The notes beneath the pieces were generated by a model. That model did not search any database, was not told where the DNA came from, and saw only the letters and a program-made list of their open reading frames with translations. A stretch of 64,000 nt of DNA. Source: Bathymodiolus brooksi (taxonomy: Eukaryota > Mollusca > Bivalvia > Mytilida > Modiolidae). The stretch is taken from the NCBI GenBank assembly GCA_963680875.1, contig OY804578.1, positions 101,027,689-101,091,688 of the forward strand. Direction: 5' to 3'. Shown here in pieces: positions 20,801 to 34,726 of the stretch. A program made the translations under genes and the position numbers. How positions within the stretch are numbered: the first letter of the stretch is position 1; each line of letters opens with the position of its first letter.

Positions 20801-23800
20801 ACAATTGTGTCTAAGTGTAAAGCTTGATAGTCTCTAATGTCCATTTACATCAGTACATATTATATATATATAAAATATACAATTGTGTCTAAGTGTAAAG
20901 CTTGATAGTCTCTAATGTCCATTTACATCAGTACATATTATATATATATAAAATATACAATTGTGTCTAAGTGTAAAGCTTGATAGTCTCTAATGTCCAT
21001 TTACATCAGTACATATTATATATATATAAAATATACAATTGTGTCTAAGTGTAAAGCTTGATAGTCTCTAATGTCCATTTACATCAGTACATATTATATA
21101 TATATAAAATATACAATTGTGTCTAAGTGTAAAGCTTGATAGTCTCTAATGTCCATTTACATCAGTACATATTATATATATATAAAATATACAATTGTGT
21201 CTAAGTGTAAAGCTTGATAGTCTCTAATGTCCATTTACATCAGTACATATTATATATATATAAAATATACAATTGTGTCTAAGTGTAAAGCTTGATAGTC
21301 TCTAATGTCCATTTACATCAGTACATATTATATATATATAAAATATACAATTGTGTCTAAGTGTAAAGCTTGATAGTCTCTAATGTCCATTTACATCAGT
21401 ACATATTATATATATATAAAATATACAATTGTGTCTAAGTGTAAAGCTTGATAGTCTCTAATGTCCATTTACATCAGTACATATTATATATATATAAAAT
21501 ATACAATTGTGTCTAAGTGTAAAGCTTGATAGTCTCTAATGTCCATTTACATCAGTACATATTATATATATATAAAATATACAATTGTGTCTAAGTGTAA
21601 AGCTTGATAGTCTCTAATGTCCATTTACATCAGTACATATTATATATATATAAAATATACAATTGTGTCTAAGTGTAAAGCTTGATAGTCTCTAATGTCC
21701 ATTTACATCAGTACATATTATATATATATAAAATATACAATTGTGTCTAAGTGTAAAGCTTGATAGTCTCTAATGTCCATTTACATCAGTACATATTATA
21801 TATATATAAAATATACAATTGTGTCTAAGTGTAAAGCTTGATAGTCTCTAATGTCCATTTACATCAGTACATATTATATATATATAAAATATACAATTGT
21901 GTCTAAGTGTAAAGCTTGATAGTCTCTAATGTCCATTTACATCAGTACATATTATATATATATAAAATATACAATTGTGTCTAAGTGTAAAGCTTGATAG
22001 TCTCTAATGTCCATTTACATCAGTACATATTATATATATATAAAATATACAATTGTGTCTAAGTGTAAAGCTTGATAGTCTCTAATGTCCATTTACATCA
22101 GTACATATTATATATATATAAAATATACAATTGTGTCTAAGTGTAAAGCTTGATAGTCTCTAATGTCCATTTACATTCAGTACATATTATATATATATAA
22201 AATATACAATTGTGTCTAAGTGTAAAGCTTGATAGTCTCTAATGTCCATTTACATCAGTACATATTATATATATATAAAATATACAATTGTGTCTAAGTG
22301 TAAAGCTTGATAGTCTCTAATGTCCATTTACATTCGTACATATTATATATATATAAAATATACAATTGTGTCTAAGTGTAAAGCTTGATAGTCTCTAATG
22401 TCCATTTACATCAGTACATATTATATATATATAAAATATACAATTGTGTCTAAGTGTAAAGCTTGATAGTCTCTAATGTCCATTTACATCAGTACATATT
22501 ATATATATATAAAATATACAATTGTGTCTAAGTGTAAAGCTTGATAGTCTCTAATGTCCATTTACATCAGTACATATTATATATATATAAAATATACAAT
22601 TGTGTCTAAGTGTAAAGCTTGATAGTCTCTAATGTCCATTTACATCAGTACATATTATATATATATAAAATATACAATTGTGTCTAAGTGTAAAGCTTGA
22701 TAGTCTCTAATGTCCATTTACATCAGTACATATTATATATATATAAAATATACAATTGTGTCTAAGTGTAAAGCTTGATAGTCTCTAATGTCCATTTACA
22801 TCAGTACATATTATATATATATAAAATATACAATTGTGTCTAAGTGTAAAGCTTGATAGTCTCTAATGTCCATTTACATCAGTACATATTATATATATAT
22901 AAAATATACAATTGTGTCTAAGTGTAAAGCTTGATAGTCTCTAATGTCCATTTACATCAGTACATATTATATATATATAAAATATACAATTGTGTCTAAG
23001 TGTAAAGCTTGATAGTCTCTAATGTCCATTTACATCCGTACATATTATATATATATAAAATATACAATTGTGTCTAAGTGTAAAGCTTGATAGTCTCTAA
23101 TGTCCATTTACATCAGTACATATTATATATATATAAAATATACAATTGTGTCTAAGTGTAAAGCTTGATAGTCTCTAATGTCCATTTACATCAGTACATA
23201 TTATATATATATAAAATATACAATTGTGTCTAAGTGTAAAGCTTGATAGTCTCTAATGTCCATTTACATCAGTACATATTATATATATATAAAATATACA
23301 ATTGTGTCTAAGTGTAAAGCTTGATAGTCTCTAATGTCCATTTACATCAGTACATATTATATATATATAAAATATACAATTGTGTCTAAGTGTAAAGCTT
23401 GATAGTCTCTAATGTCCATTTACATCAGTACATATTATATATATATAAAATATACAATTGTGTCTAAGTGTAAAGCTTGATAGTCTCTAATGTCCATTTA
23501 CATCAGTACATATTATATATATATAAAATATACAATTGTGTCTAAGTGTAAAGCTTGATAGTCTCTAATGTCCATTTACATCAGTACATATTATATATAT
23601 ATAAAATATACAATTGTGTCTAAGTGTAAAGCTTGATAGTCTCTAATGTCCATTTACATCAGTACATATTATATATATATAAAATATACAATTGTGTCTA
23701 AGTGTAAAGCTTGATAGTCTCTAATGTCCATTTACATCAGTACATATTATATATATATAAAATATACAATTGTGTCTAAGTGTAAAGCTTGATAGTCTCT

Positions 23801-26800
23801 AATGTCCATTTACATCAGTACATATTATATATATATAAAATATACAATTGTGTCTAAGTGTAAAGCTTGATAGTCTCTAATGTCCATTTACATCAGTACA
23901 TATTATATATATATAAAATATACAATTGTGTCTAAGTGTAAAGCTTGATAGTCTCTAATGTCCATTTACATCAGTACATATTATATATATATAAAATATA
24001 CAATTGTGTCTAAGTGTAAAGCTTGATAGTCTCTAATGTCCATTTACATCAGTACATATTATATATATATAAAATATACAATTGTGTCTAAGTGTAAAGC
24101 TTGATAGTCTCTAATGTCCATTTACATCAGTACATATTATATATATATAAAATATACAATTGTGTCTAAGTGTAAAGCTTGATAGTCTCTAATGTCCATT
24201 TACATCAGTACATATTATATATATATAAAATATACAATTGTGTCTAAGTGTAAAGCTTGATAGTCTCTAATGTCCATTTACATCAGTACATATTATATAT
24301 ATATAAAATATACAATTGTGTCTAAGTGTAAAGCTTGATAGTCTCTAATGTCCATTTACATCAGTACATATTATATATATATAAAATATACAATTGTGTC
24401 TAAGTGTAAAGCTTGATAGTCTCTAATGTCCATTTACATCAGTACATATTATATATATATAAAATATACAATTGTGTCTAAGTGTAAAGCTTGATAGTCT
24501 CTAATGTCCATTTACATCAGTACATATTATATATATATAAAATATACAATTGTGTCTAAGTGTAAAGCTTGATAGTCTCTAATGTCCATTTACATCAGTA
24601 CATATTATATATATATAAAATATACAATTGTGTCTAAGTGTAAAGCTTGATAGTCTCTAATGTCCATTTACATCAGTACATATTATATATATATAAAATA
24701 TACAATTGTGTCTAAGTGTAAAGCTTGATAGTCTCTAATGTCCATTTACATCAGTACATATTATATATATATAAAATATACAATTGTGTCTAAGTGTAAA
24801 GCTTGATAGTCTCTAATGTCCATTTACATCAGTACATATTATATATATATAAAATATACAATTGTGTCTAAGTGTAAAGCTTGATAGTCTCTAATGTCCA
24901 TTTACATCAGTACATATTATATATATATAAAATATACAATTGTGTCTAAGTGTAAAGCTTGATAGTCTCTAATGTCCATTTACATCAGTACATATTATAT
25001 ATATATAAAATATACAATTGTGTCTAAGTGTAAAGCTTGATAGTCTCTAATGTCCATTTACATCAGTACATATTATATATATATAAAATATACAATTGTG
25101 TCTAAGTGTAAAGCTTGATAGTCTCTAATGTCCATTTACATCAGTACATATTATATATATATAAAATATACAATTGTGTCTAAGTGTAAAGCTTGATAGT
25201 CTCTAATGTCCATTTACATCAGTACATATTATATATATATAAAATATACAATTGTGTCTAAGTGTAAAGCTTGATAGTCTCTAATGTCCATTTACATCAG
25301 TACATATTATATATATATAAAATATACAATTGTGTCTAAGTGTAAAGCTTGATAGTCTCTAATGTCCATTTACATCAGTACATATTATATATATATAAAA
25401 TATACAATTGTGTCTAAGTGTAAAGCTTGATAGTCTCTAATGTCCATTTACATCAGTACATATTATATATATATAAAATATACAATTGTGTCTAAGTGTA
25501 AAGCTTGATAGTCTCTAATGTCCATTTACATCAGTACATATTATATATATATAAAATATACAATTGTGTCTAAGTGTAAAGCTTGATAGTCTCTAATGTC
25601 CATTTACATCAGTACATATTATATATATATAAAATATACAATTGTGTCTAAGTGTAAAGCTTGATAGTCTCTAATGTCCATTTACATCAGTACATATTAT
25701 ATATATATAAAATATACAATTGTGTCTAAGTGTAAAGCTTGATAGTCTCTAATGTCCATTTACATCAGTACATATTATATATATATAAAATATACAATTG
25801 TGTCTAAGTGTAAAGCTTGATAGTCTCTAATGTCCATTTACATCAGTACATATTATATATATATAAAATATACAATTGTGTCTAAGTGTAAAGCTTGATA
25901 GTCTCTAATGTCCATTTACATCAGTACATATTATATATATATAAAATATACAATTGTGTCTAAGTGTAAAGCTTGATAGTCTCTAATGTCCATTTACATC
26001 AGTACATATTATATATATATAAAATATACAATTGTGTCTAAGTGTAAAGCTTGATAGTCTCTAATGTCCATTTACATCAGTACATATTATATATATATAA
26101 AATATACAATTGTGTCTAAGTGTAAAGCTTGATAGTCTCTAATGTCCATTTACATCAGTACATATTATATATATATAAAATATACAATTGTGTCTAAGTG
26201 TAAAGCTTGATAGTCTCTAATGTCCATTTACATCAGTACATATTATATATATATAAAATATACAATTGTGTCTAAGTGTAAAGCTTGATAGTCTCTAATG
26301 TCCATTTACATCAGTACATATTATATATATATAAAATATACAATTGTGTCTAAGTGTAAAGCTTGATAGTCTCTAATGTCCATTTACATCAGTACATATT
26401 ATATATATATAAAATATACAATTGTGTCTAAGTGTAAAGCTTGATAGTCTCTAATGTCCATTTACATCAGTACATATTATATATATATAAAATATACAAT
26501 TGTGTCTAAGTGTAAAGCTTGATAGTCTCTAATGTCCATTTACATCAGTACATATTATATATATATAAAATATACAATTGTGTCTAAGTGTAAAGCTTGA
26601 TAGTCTCTAATGTCCATTTACATCAGTACATATTATATATATATAAAATATACAATTGTGTCTAAGTGTAAAGCTTGATAGTCTCTAATGTCCATTTACA
26701 TCAGTACATATTATATATATATAAAATATACAATTGTGTCTAAGTGTAAAGCTTGATAGTCTCTAATGTCCATTTACATCAGTACATATTATATATATAT

Positions 26801-29800
26801 AAAATATACAATTGTGTCTAAGTGTAAAGCTTGATAGTCTCTAATGTCCATTTACATCAGTACATATTATATATATATAAAATATACAATTGTGTCTAAG
26901 TGTAAAGCTTGATAGTCTCTAATGTCCATTTACATCAGTACATATTATATATATATAAAATATACAATTGTGTCTAAGTGTAAAGCTTGATAGTCTCTAA
27001 TGTCCATTTACATCAGTACATATTATATATATATAAAATATACAATTGTGTCTAAGTGTAAAGCTTGATAGTCTCTAATGTCCATTTACATCAGTACATA
27101 TTATATATATATAAAATATACAATTGTGTCTAAGTGTAAAGCTTGATAGTCTCTAATGTCCATTTACATCAGTACATATTATATATATATAAAATATACA
27201 ATTGTGTCTAAGTGTAAAGCTTGATAGTCTCTAATGTCCATTTACATCAGTACATATTATATATATATAAAATATACAATTGTGTCTAAGTGTAAAGCTT
27301 GATAGTCTCTAATGTCCATTTACATCAGTACATATTATATATATATAAAATATACAATTGTGTCTAAGTGTAAAGCTTGATAGTCTCTAATGTCCATTTA
27401 CATCAGTACATATTATATATATATAAAATATACAATTGTGTCTAAGTGTAAAGCTTGATAGTCTCTAATGTCCATTTACATCAGTACATATTATATATAT
27501 ATAAAATATACAATTGTGTCTAAGTGTAAAGCTTGATAGTCTCTAATGTCCATTTACATCAGTACATATTATATATATATAAAATATACAATTGTGTCTA
27601 AGTGTAAAGCTTGATAGTCTCTAATGTCCATTTACATCAGTACATATTATATATATATAAAATATACAATTGTGTCTAAGTGTAAAGCTTGATAGTCTCT
27701 AATGTCCATTTACATCAGTACATATTATATATATATAAAATATACAATTGTGTCTAAGTGTAAAGCTTGATAGTCTCTAATGTCCATTTACATCAGTACA
27801 TATTATATATATATAAAATATACAATTGTGTCTAAGTGTAAAGCTTGATAGTCTCTAATGTCCATTTACATCAGTACATATTATATATATATAAAATATA
27901 CAATTGTGTCTAAGTGTAAAGCTTGATAGTCTCTAATGTCCATTTACATCAGTACATATTATATATATATAAAATATACAATTGTGTCTAAGTGTAAAGC
28001 TTGATAGTCTCTAATGTCCATTTACATCAGTACATATTATATATATATAAAATATACAATTGTGTCTAAGTGTAAAGCTTGATAGTCTCTAATGTCCATT
28101 TACATCAGTACATATTATATATATATAAAATATACAATTGTGTCTAAGTGTAAAGCTTGATAGTCTCTAATGTCCATTTACATCAGTACATATTATATAT
28201 ATATAAAATATACAATTGTGTCTAAGTGTAAAGCTTGATAGTCTCTAATGTCCATTTACATCAGTACATATTATATATATATAAAATATACAATTGTGTC
28301 TAAGTGTAAAGCTTGATAGTCTCTAATGTCCATTTACATCAGTACATATTATATATATATAAAATATACAATTGTGTCTAAGTGTAAAGCTTGATAGTCT
28401 CTAATGTCCATTTACATCAGTACATATTATATATATATAAAATATACAATTGTGTCTAAGTGTAAAGCTTGATAGTCTCTAATGTCCATTTACATCAGTA
28501 CATATTATATATATATAAAATATACAATTGTGTCTAAGTGTAAAGCTTGATAGTCTCTAATGTCCATTTACATCAGTACATATTATATATATATAAAATA
28601 TACAATTGTGTCTAAGTGTAAAGCTTGATAGTCTCTAATGTCCATTTACATCAGTACATATTATATATATATAAAATATACAATTGTGTCTAAGTGTAAA
28701 GCTTGATAGTCTCTAATGTCCATTTACATCAGTACATATTATATATATATAAAATATACAATTGTGTCTAAGTGTAAAGCTTGATAGTCTCTAATGTCCA
28801 TTTACATCAGTACATATTATATATATATAAAATATACAATTGTGTCTAAGTGTAAAGCTTGATAGTCTCTAATGTCCATTTACATCAGTACATATTATAT
28901 ATATATAAAATATACAATTGTGTCTAAGTGTAAAGCTTGATAGTCTCTAATGTCCATTTACATCAGTACATATTATATATATATAAAATATACAATTGTG
29001 TCTAAGTGTAAAGCTTGATAGTCTCTAATGTCCATTTACATCAGTACATATTATATATATATAAAATATACAATTGTGTCTAAGTGTAAAGCTTGATAGT
29101 CTCTAATGTCCATTTACATCAGTACATATTATATATATATAAAATATACAATTGTGTCTAAGTGTAAAGCTTGATAGTCTCTAATGTCCATTTACATCAG
29201 TACATATTATATATATATAAAATATACAATTGTGTCTAAGTGTAAAGCTTGATAGTCTCTAATGTCCATTTACATCAGTACATATTATATATATATAAAA
29301 TATACAATTGTGTCTAAGTGTAAAGCTTGATAGTCTCTAATGTCCATTTACATCAGTACATATTATATATATATAAAATATACAATTGTGTCTAAGTGTA
29401 AAGCTTGATAGTCTCTAATGTCCATTTACATCAGTACATATTATATATATATAAAATATACAATTGTGTCTAAGTGTAAAGCTTGATAGTCTCTAATGTC
29501 CATTTACATCAGTACATATTATATATATATAAAATATACAATTGTGTCTAAGTGTAAAGCTTGATAGTCTCTAATGTCCATTTACATCAGTACATATTAT
29601 ATATATATAAAATATACAATTGTGTCTAAGTGTAAAGCTTGATAGTCTCTAATGTCCATTTACATCAGTACATATTATATATATATAAAATATACAATTG
29701 TGTCTAAGTGTAAAGCTTGATAGTCTCTAATGTACATTTACATCAGTACATATTATATATATATAAAATATACAATTGTGTCTAAGTGTAAAGCTTGATA

Positions 29801-32250
29801 GTCTCTAATGTCCATTTACATCAGTACATATTATATATATATAAAATATACAATTGTGTCTAAGTGTAAAGCTTGATAGTCTCTAATGTCCATTTACATC
29901 AGTACATATTATATATATATAAAATATACAATTGTGTCTAAGTGTAAAGCTTGATAGTCTCTAATGTCCATTTACATCAGTACATATTATATATATATAA
30001 AATATACAATTGTGTCTAAGTGTAAAGCTTGATAGTCTCTAATGTCCATTTACATCAGTACATATTATATATATATAAAATATACAATTGTGTCTAAGTG
30101 TAAAGCTTGATAGTCTCTAATGTCCATTTACATCAGTACATATTATATATATATAAAATATACAATTGTGTCTAAGTGTAAAGCTTGATAGTCTCTAATG
30201 TCCATTTACATCAGTACATATTATATATATATAAAATATACAATTGTGTCTAAGTGTAAAGCTTGATAGTCTCTAATGTCCATTTACATCAGTACATATT
30301 ATATATATATAAAATATACAATTGTGTCTAAGTGTAAAGCTTGATAGTCTCTAATGTCCATTTACATCAGTACATATTATATATATATAAAATATACAAT
30401 TGTGTCTAAGTGTAAAGCTTGATAGTCTCTAATGTCCATTTACATCAGTACATATTATATATATATAAAATATACAATTGTGTCTAAGTGTAAAGCTTGA
30501 TAGTCTCTAATGTCCATTTACATCAGTACATATTATATATATATAAAATATACAATTGTGTCTAAGTGTAAAGCTTGATAGTCTCTAATGTCCATTTACA
30601 TCAGTACATATTATATATATATAAAATATACAATTGTGTCTAAGTGTAAAGCTTGATAGTCTCTAATGTCCATTTACATCAGTACATATTATATATATAT
30701 AAAATATACAATTGTGTCTAAGTGTAAAGCTTGATAGTCTCTAATGTCCATTTACATCAGTACATATTATATATATATAAAATATACAATTGTGTCTAAG
30801 TGTAAAGCTTGATAGTCTCTAATGTCCATTTACATCAGTACATATTATATATATATAAAATATACAATTGTGTCTAAGTGTAAAGCTTGATAGTCTCTAA
30901 TGTCCATTTACATCAGTACATATTATATATATATAAAATATACAATTGTGTCTAAGTGTAAAGCTTGATAGTCTCTAATGTACATTTACATCAGTACATA
31001 TTATATATATATAAAATATACAATTGTGTCTAAGTGTAAAGCTTGATAGTCTCTAATGTCCATTTACATCAGTACATATTATATATATATAAAATATACA
31101 ATTGTGTCTAAGTGTAAAGCTTGATAGTCTCTAATGTACATTTACATCAGTACATATTATATATATATAAAATATACAATTGTGTCTAAGTGTAAAGCTT
31201 GATAGTCTCTAATGTCCATTTACATCAGTACATATTATATATATATAAAATATACAATTGTGTCTAAGTGTAAAGCTTGATAGTCTCTAATGTCCATTTA
31301 CATCAGTACATATTATATATATATAAAATATACAATTGTGTCTAAGTGTAAAGCTTGATAGTCTCTAATGTCCATTTACATCAGTACATATTATATATAT
31401 ATAAAATATACAATTGTGTCTAAGTGTAAAGCTTGATAGTCTCTAATGTCCATTTACATCAGTACATATTATATATATATAAAATATACAATTGTGTCTA
31501 AGTGTAAAGCTTGATAGTCTCTAATGTCCATTTACATCAGTACATATTATATATATATAAAATATACAATTGTGTCTAAGTGTAAAGCTTGATAGTCTCT
31601 AATGTACATTTACATCAGTACATATTATATATATATAAAATATACAATTGTGTCTAAGTGTAAAGCTTGATAGTCTCTAATGTCCATTTACATCAGTACA
31701 TATTATATATATATAAAATATACAATTGTGTCTAAGTGTAAAGCTTGATAGTCTCTAATGTCCATTTACATCAGTACATATTATATATATATAAAATATA
31801 CAATTGTGTCTAAGTGTAAAGCTTGATAGTCTCTAATGTCCATTTACATCAGTACATATTATATATATATAAAATATACAATTGTGTCTAAGTGTAAAGC
31901 TTGATAGTCTCTAATGTCCATTTACATTCGTACATATTATATATATATAAAATATACAATTGTGTCTAAGTGTAAAGCTTGATAGTCTCTAATGTCCATT
32001 TACATCAGTACATATTATATATATATAAAATATACAATTGTGTCTAAGTGTAAAGCTTGATAGTCTCTAATGTCCATTTACATCAGTACATATTATATAT
32101 ATATAAAATATACAATTGTGTCTAAGTGTAAAGCTTGATAGTCTCTAATGTACATTTACATCAGTACATATTATATATATATAAAATATACAATTGTGTC
32201 TAAGTGTAAAGCTTGATAGTCTCTAATGTACATATTATATATATATAAAA
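17829..32250. repeat. 78-bp satellite, about 185 copies
   Basis: A head-to-tail array of a 78-base unit (aaaatatacaattgtgtcta ... gtacatatta then a short TA run). 14.4 kb divided by 78 gives about 185 units. Variants seen: acattcgtac (near 18741, 19211, 19680, 19835, 22330, 31925), tgtacattt (near 19125, 19437, 20528, 29731, 30981, 31137, 31606, 32150), one acatccgtac (23035) and a single-base insertion at 22145. From about 23045 to 29725 I found no variant. The last unit on the right is shortened. Each unit has stops in all frames, so it is non-coding. Confidence 0.97.
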
Positions 32251-32355
32251 TCAGAAAATGCAAAAATACTATAGTGTTATTATATAAAAACAGTGACTCA
32301 GCGACAAAGTAGAAATACTCTTATAGTTGGCACTAAACACCAATCAATCATAGAG

Positions 32356-32522
32356 AGGTTAAGGTTATGGTTAACACCACTTTCAACAATATTGCAGTTA
32401 TATCATGGCGGTCAGTTTTATTGATGGAGGAAACCGGAGTATCCGGAGATAACCACCGATCTGCCATAAGTCACTAACAAACTTTATCACATAATGTTGT
32501 ATCGAGTGCACCTCACCTTGAG
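32356..32522 (-). mobile_element. S2 SINE, head missing
   Basis: Tail and body (ggttaacaccactttcaac ... gtatcgagtgcacctcacc) in reverse orientation; the tRNA-like head is absent and the next S2 fragment starts a few bases on. Confidence 0.75.
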
Positions 32523-32540
32523 TGAGTTAGGGTTAGGGTT
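32523..32540 (+). repeat. Short TTAGGG tandem
   Basis: gttagggttagggttatgg lies exactly at the junction of two S2 fragments. Only two full telomere-type units are present. Confidence 0.8.
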
Positions 32541-32652
32541 ATGGTGTTTAACTCCACTTTCAACATTATTTCAGTTATATCGTGGTGGTCACTTTTATTG
32601 GTGGAGGAAACCAGAGCACTTGGAGAGAACCACCGACCTGGGGCATGTCACA
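32538..32652 (-). mobile_element. S2 SINE, tail half
   Basis: Second reverse S2 fragment (tggtgtttaactccactttcaac ... accaccgacctggggcatgtcac), directly following the first. Confidence 0.75.
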
Positions 32653-32883
32653 TCATTGGTATGTTTTCACGCTTAGCATACACCATGTCTGTTCACGGCA
32701 CTTTATTTAAGTGTCCAAAATAGAAGTTAGTTCCCTGGTTCAATAAACTTACTTTGTGTTGTCAGTCCTTGGTAAAAAAAAATGATTAATTGGTAGTAAA
32801 ACCCTCAAAATTTGAATCATTCGGAAACCTCACTAGACTATCTACGACTTAATAAAAAATAAAACAGTAATTATTTTGTTTAC

Positions 32884-33195
32884 CTCCATCTATATTTAGA
32901 GTAGTAATACCGCTAGAACCAGTTCCAACAGCATTTACTGCATAACATACATATCTTCCTGCGTCATCTGAGGTAGTACCTACAATCGTCAAGGTAGGCG
33001 TTCCAACAACAGATCCCTGATATTTATTGTTGTTGTTTGTTGTCATATCAATATCTACTAATTGATTCTGAGAGTTATACTTTCTCCAGAATACTGATAC
33101 TTCAGTAGGGTTAGCAGTGACTGTACAACCAAGAACAGCATTTTGTCCAAGAATGACCGAATATGAACTTGAAGTAATCTGAACAGTTGGAATAT
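32884..33195 (-). CDS. Ig domain exon E19
   Basis: Last exon before the satellite intron. It encodes 103 whole residues, Cys at 23, Trp at 36 and the F-strand Cys at 83 in DAGRYVC, followed by YAVNAVGTG. The C'-D loop contains an Asn run (TTNNNNKY). The acceptor is atttgtag|AT. The donor G|GTAAAC lacks G at +5 and so is among the weaker ones, although it must splice across 15.6 kb. Confidence 0.93.
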
Positions 33196-33349
33196 CTACA
33201 AATAAGTGTTCAACACAAATCAATCAATCATACAAATAAATAATATAAATGCATATATATCAGCAATATTATCAGTAAAAGATTGTATTCAATATCAACA
33301 AAACATTTAGAACATTAAGATGATAAGATTTTAAAGATTCAAAGAAATA

Positions 33350-33500
33350 TACAATACTTGTGCACTGTCGAAGCATATGGGTAATATGTGTATGAGGCTT
33401 AGAAACGCGGGAAAAGGCGAGGCTTCGCCGAGCTTTTTCCCGCGTTTCGCGCCGAATACACATATTTACCTATATGCTTCGACAGTGCACATGTATTGTA
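33350..33500. mobile_element. Hairpin MITE with ~70-bp arms
   Basis: Left arm tacaatacttgtgcactgtc ... cgcgggaaaaggcgagg is the reverse complement of the right arm (ctttttcccgcg ... cagtgcacatgtattgta), with a GC-rich tip (gaggcttcgccgagc). The minus-strand 63-codon open frame here is a by-product. Confidence 0.8.
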
Positions 33501-33763
33501 TTTATCCTGCAATTTTAAATCGTAAATAAACGTTTACTGGACGATGATAAAAGTATTTGAAATAATTTTATGTATGTATTTGAAAACAATATCCCCCGAT
33601 GTGCCCCGTTTTACATTTGTATGTTCTATTTATAACTGACCAATATCAAAAAATGTTCTATTTATAACTGACCAATATCAAAAAATATATTAGGCAGGCT
33701 ATATTGGTCGGTAAATGCTGTCATTGCAGGATAAATCAGAGAGAGTGAGCTTTAAAGATTTTG

Positions 33764-33987
33764 AATAATAACATGACAATTGTGGCTGACATTTAATATA
33801 AAGTTTAATAATAACATGACAATTGTGGCTGACATTTAATATAAAGTTTAATAATAACATGACAATTTTGGCTGACATTTAATATAAAGTTTAATAATAA
33901 CATGACAATTTTGGCTGACATTTAATATAAAGTTTAATAAATAACATGACAATTTTGGCTGACATTTAATATAAAGTTTAATAATAA
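33764..33987. repeat. 43-bp x 5 minisatellite
   Basis: Units start at acatgacaat, positions 33771, 33814, 33857, 33900 and 33944 (the last after a one-base insertion). Confidence 0.9.
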
Positions 33988-34009
33988 CAACAAAATCCAT
34001 GATAAAAGT

Positions 34010-34210
34010 AAAATAGATTTGAGTATTTTTAATAAAGTTTTAAGTCTGTCTTGAAATGTCAAATATAGGCTCTTTGGTTTTCTTGCTCCCAAAGATTTTA
34101 AAATTATTTGACTTTCAAATATGTTGACTTTGAATGTGCCTGATGAAGGTTATTCCAGAAACATGTCACATGCACTAAATTTGATATCTACATTTTTATA
34201 AATTAGTCAA
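34010..34210 (+). repeat. Repeat family R3 with hammerhead-like core
   Basis: Contains ctgatga, then an 11-base stem-loop, then gaaacatgtc (34140-34167), the order of conserved boxes of a type I hammerhead ribozyme ending in the GUC cleavage triplet. Flanks (ttcttgctcccaaagatttt, gcactaaatttgatatcta) are shared with other R3 copies. Confidence 0.55.
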
Positions 34211-34289
34211 CACATGACTTATTCACAACACAATAATCTGGCAAGACAAAATATATACATTTTTTTAGAGATTAATCAAATAAACATAC

Positions 34290-34589
34290 CTCCAATAACT
34301 CTAAGGAATGTCTGTTGACTTTTCCCAGTTCCTACATTGTTGTCTGCATAACACTGATAAAATACCTCATCATTTTTGTTGAGACTAGAAACGGTGAGGG
34401 ATGGTTGACCAACAGAAGATCCACTAAATTTAGATGATGTCATATCAACATCACTAAGAACTCCATTTACCAATTTTTTCCAGTAAACTCTGGTGTGTGT
34501 TGGATTTGCTGTTACAGTACAAACCAGTATGGCTGTTTGTCCAAAATTCCCTTGATACTCACTATTGGGAACAGTAACTACAGGTACAG
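34290..34589 (-). CDS. Ig domain exon E18
   Basis: Encodes 99 whole residues. Cys is at 23, Trp at 36 and the F-strand Cys at 79 in DEVFYQC. The FG signature is altered to YADNNVGTG. KFSG replaces KYSG. The acceptor is atttactag|CT (ACT, Thr junction with E17) and the donor G|GTATGT. Confidence 0.93.
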
Positions 34590-34615
34590 CTAGTAAATAC
34601 AATCACATATATTTG

Positions 34616-34672
34616 GTTGGTTGGTGTTTAATGCCACTTTCAACAATATTTCAGTTATATAGTGGTGGTAAA
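34616..34672 (-). mobile_element. S2 SINE tail fragment
   Basis: ggttggtgtttaatgccact ... cagttatatagtggtgg only. Confidence 0.65.
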
Positions 34673-34726
34673 TTTAATATATACACAGTAATTATTTATC
34701 TCCCTTTTAACTTTTAGATATAGAGT

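Larger units (their letters stand above)
17240..32883. other. Intron E19-E20, 15.6 kb
   Basis: By far the longest intron in the window. It consists mostly of the 78-bp satellite (17829-32250), flanked by one S2 SINE on the left (17530-17794) and two partial S2 copies on the right (32356-32522 and 32538-32652). No exon is hidden in it as far as I can see. Confidence 0.85.
33196..34289. other. Intron E18-E19
   Basis: Contains a hairpin MITE (33350-33500), a 33-bp duplication (33630-33690), a 43-bp minisatellite (33764-33987) and a family R3 repeat with hammerhead-like core (34010-34210). Confidence 0.75.

Noticed and set aside
17829..32250. Large regular repeat array as a possible CRISPR or similar array
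   Set aside because: Units are fully identical with no variable spacers; it is a plain satellite in a eukaryotic intron.
32494..32723. Overlapping 60-codon frames on the plus strand
   Set aside because: Derived from S2 SINE fragments.
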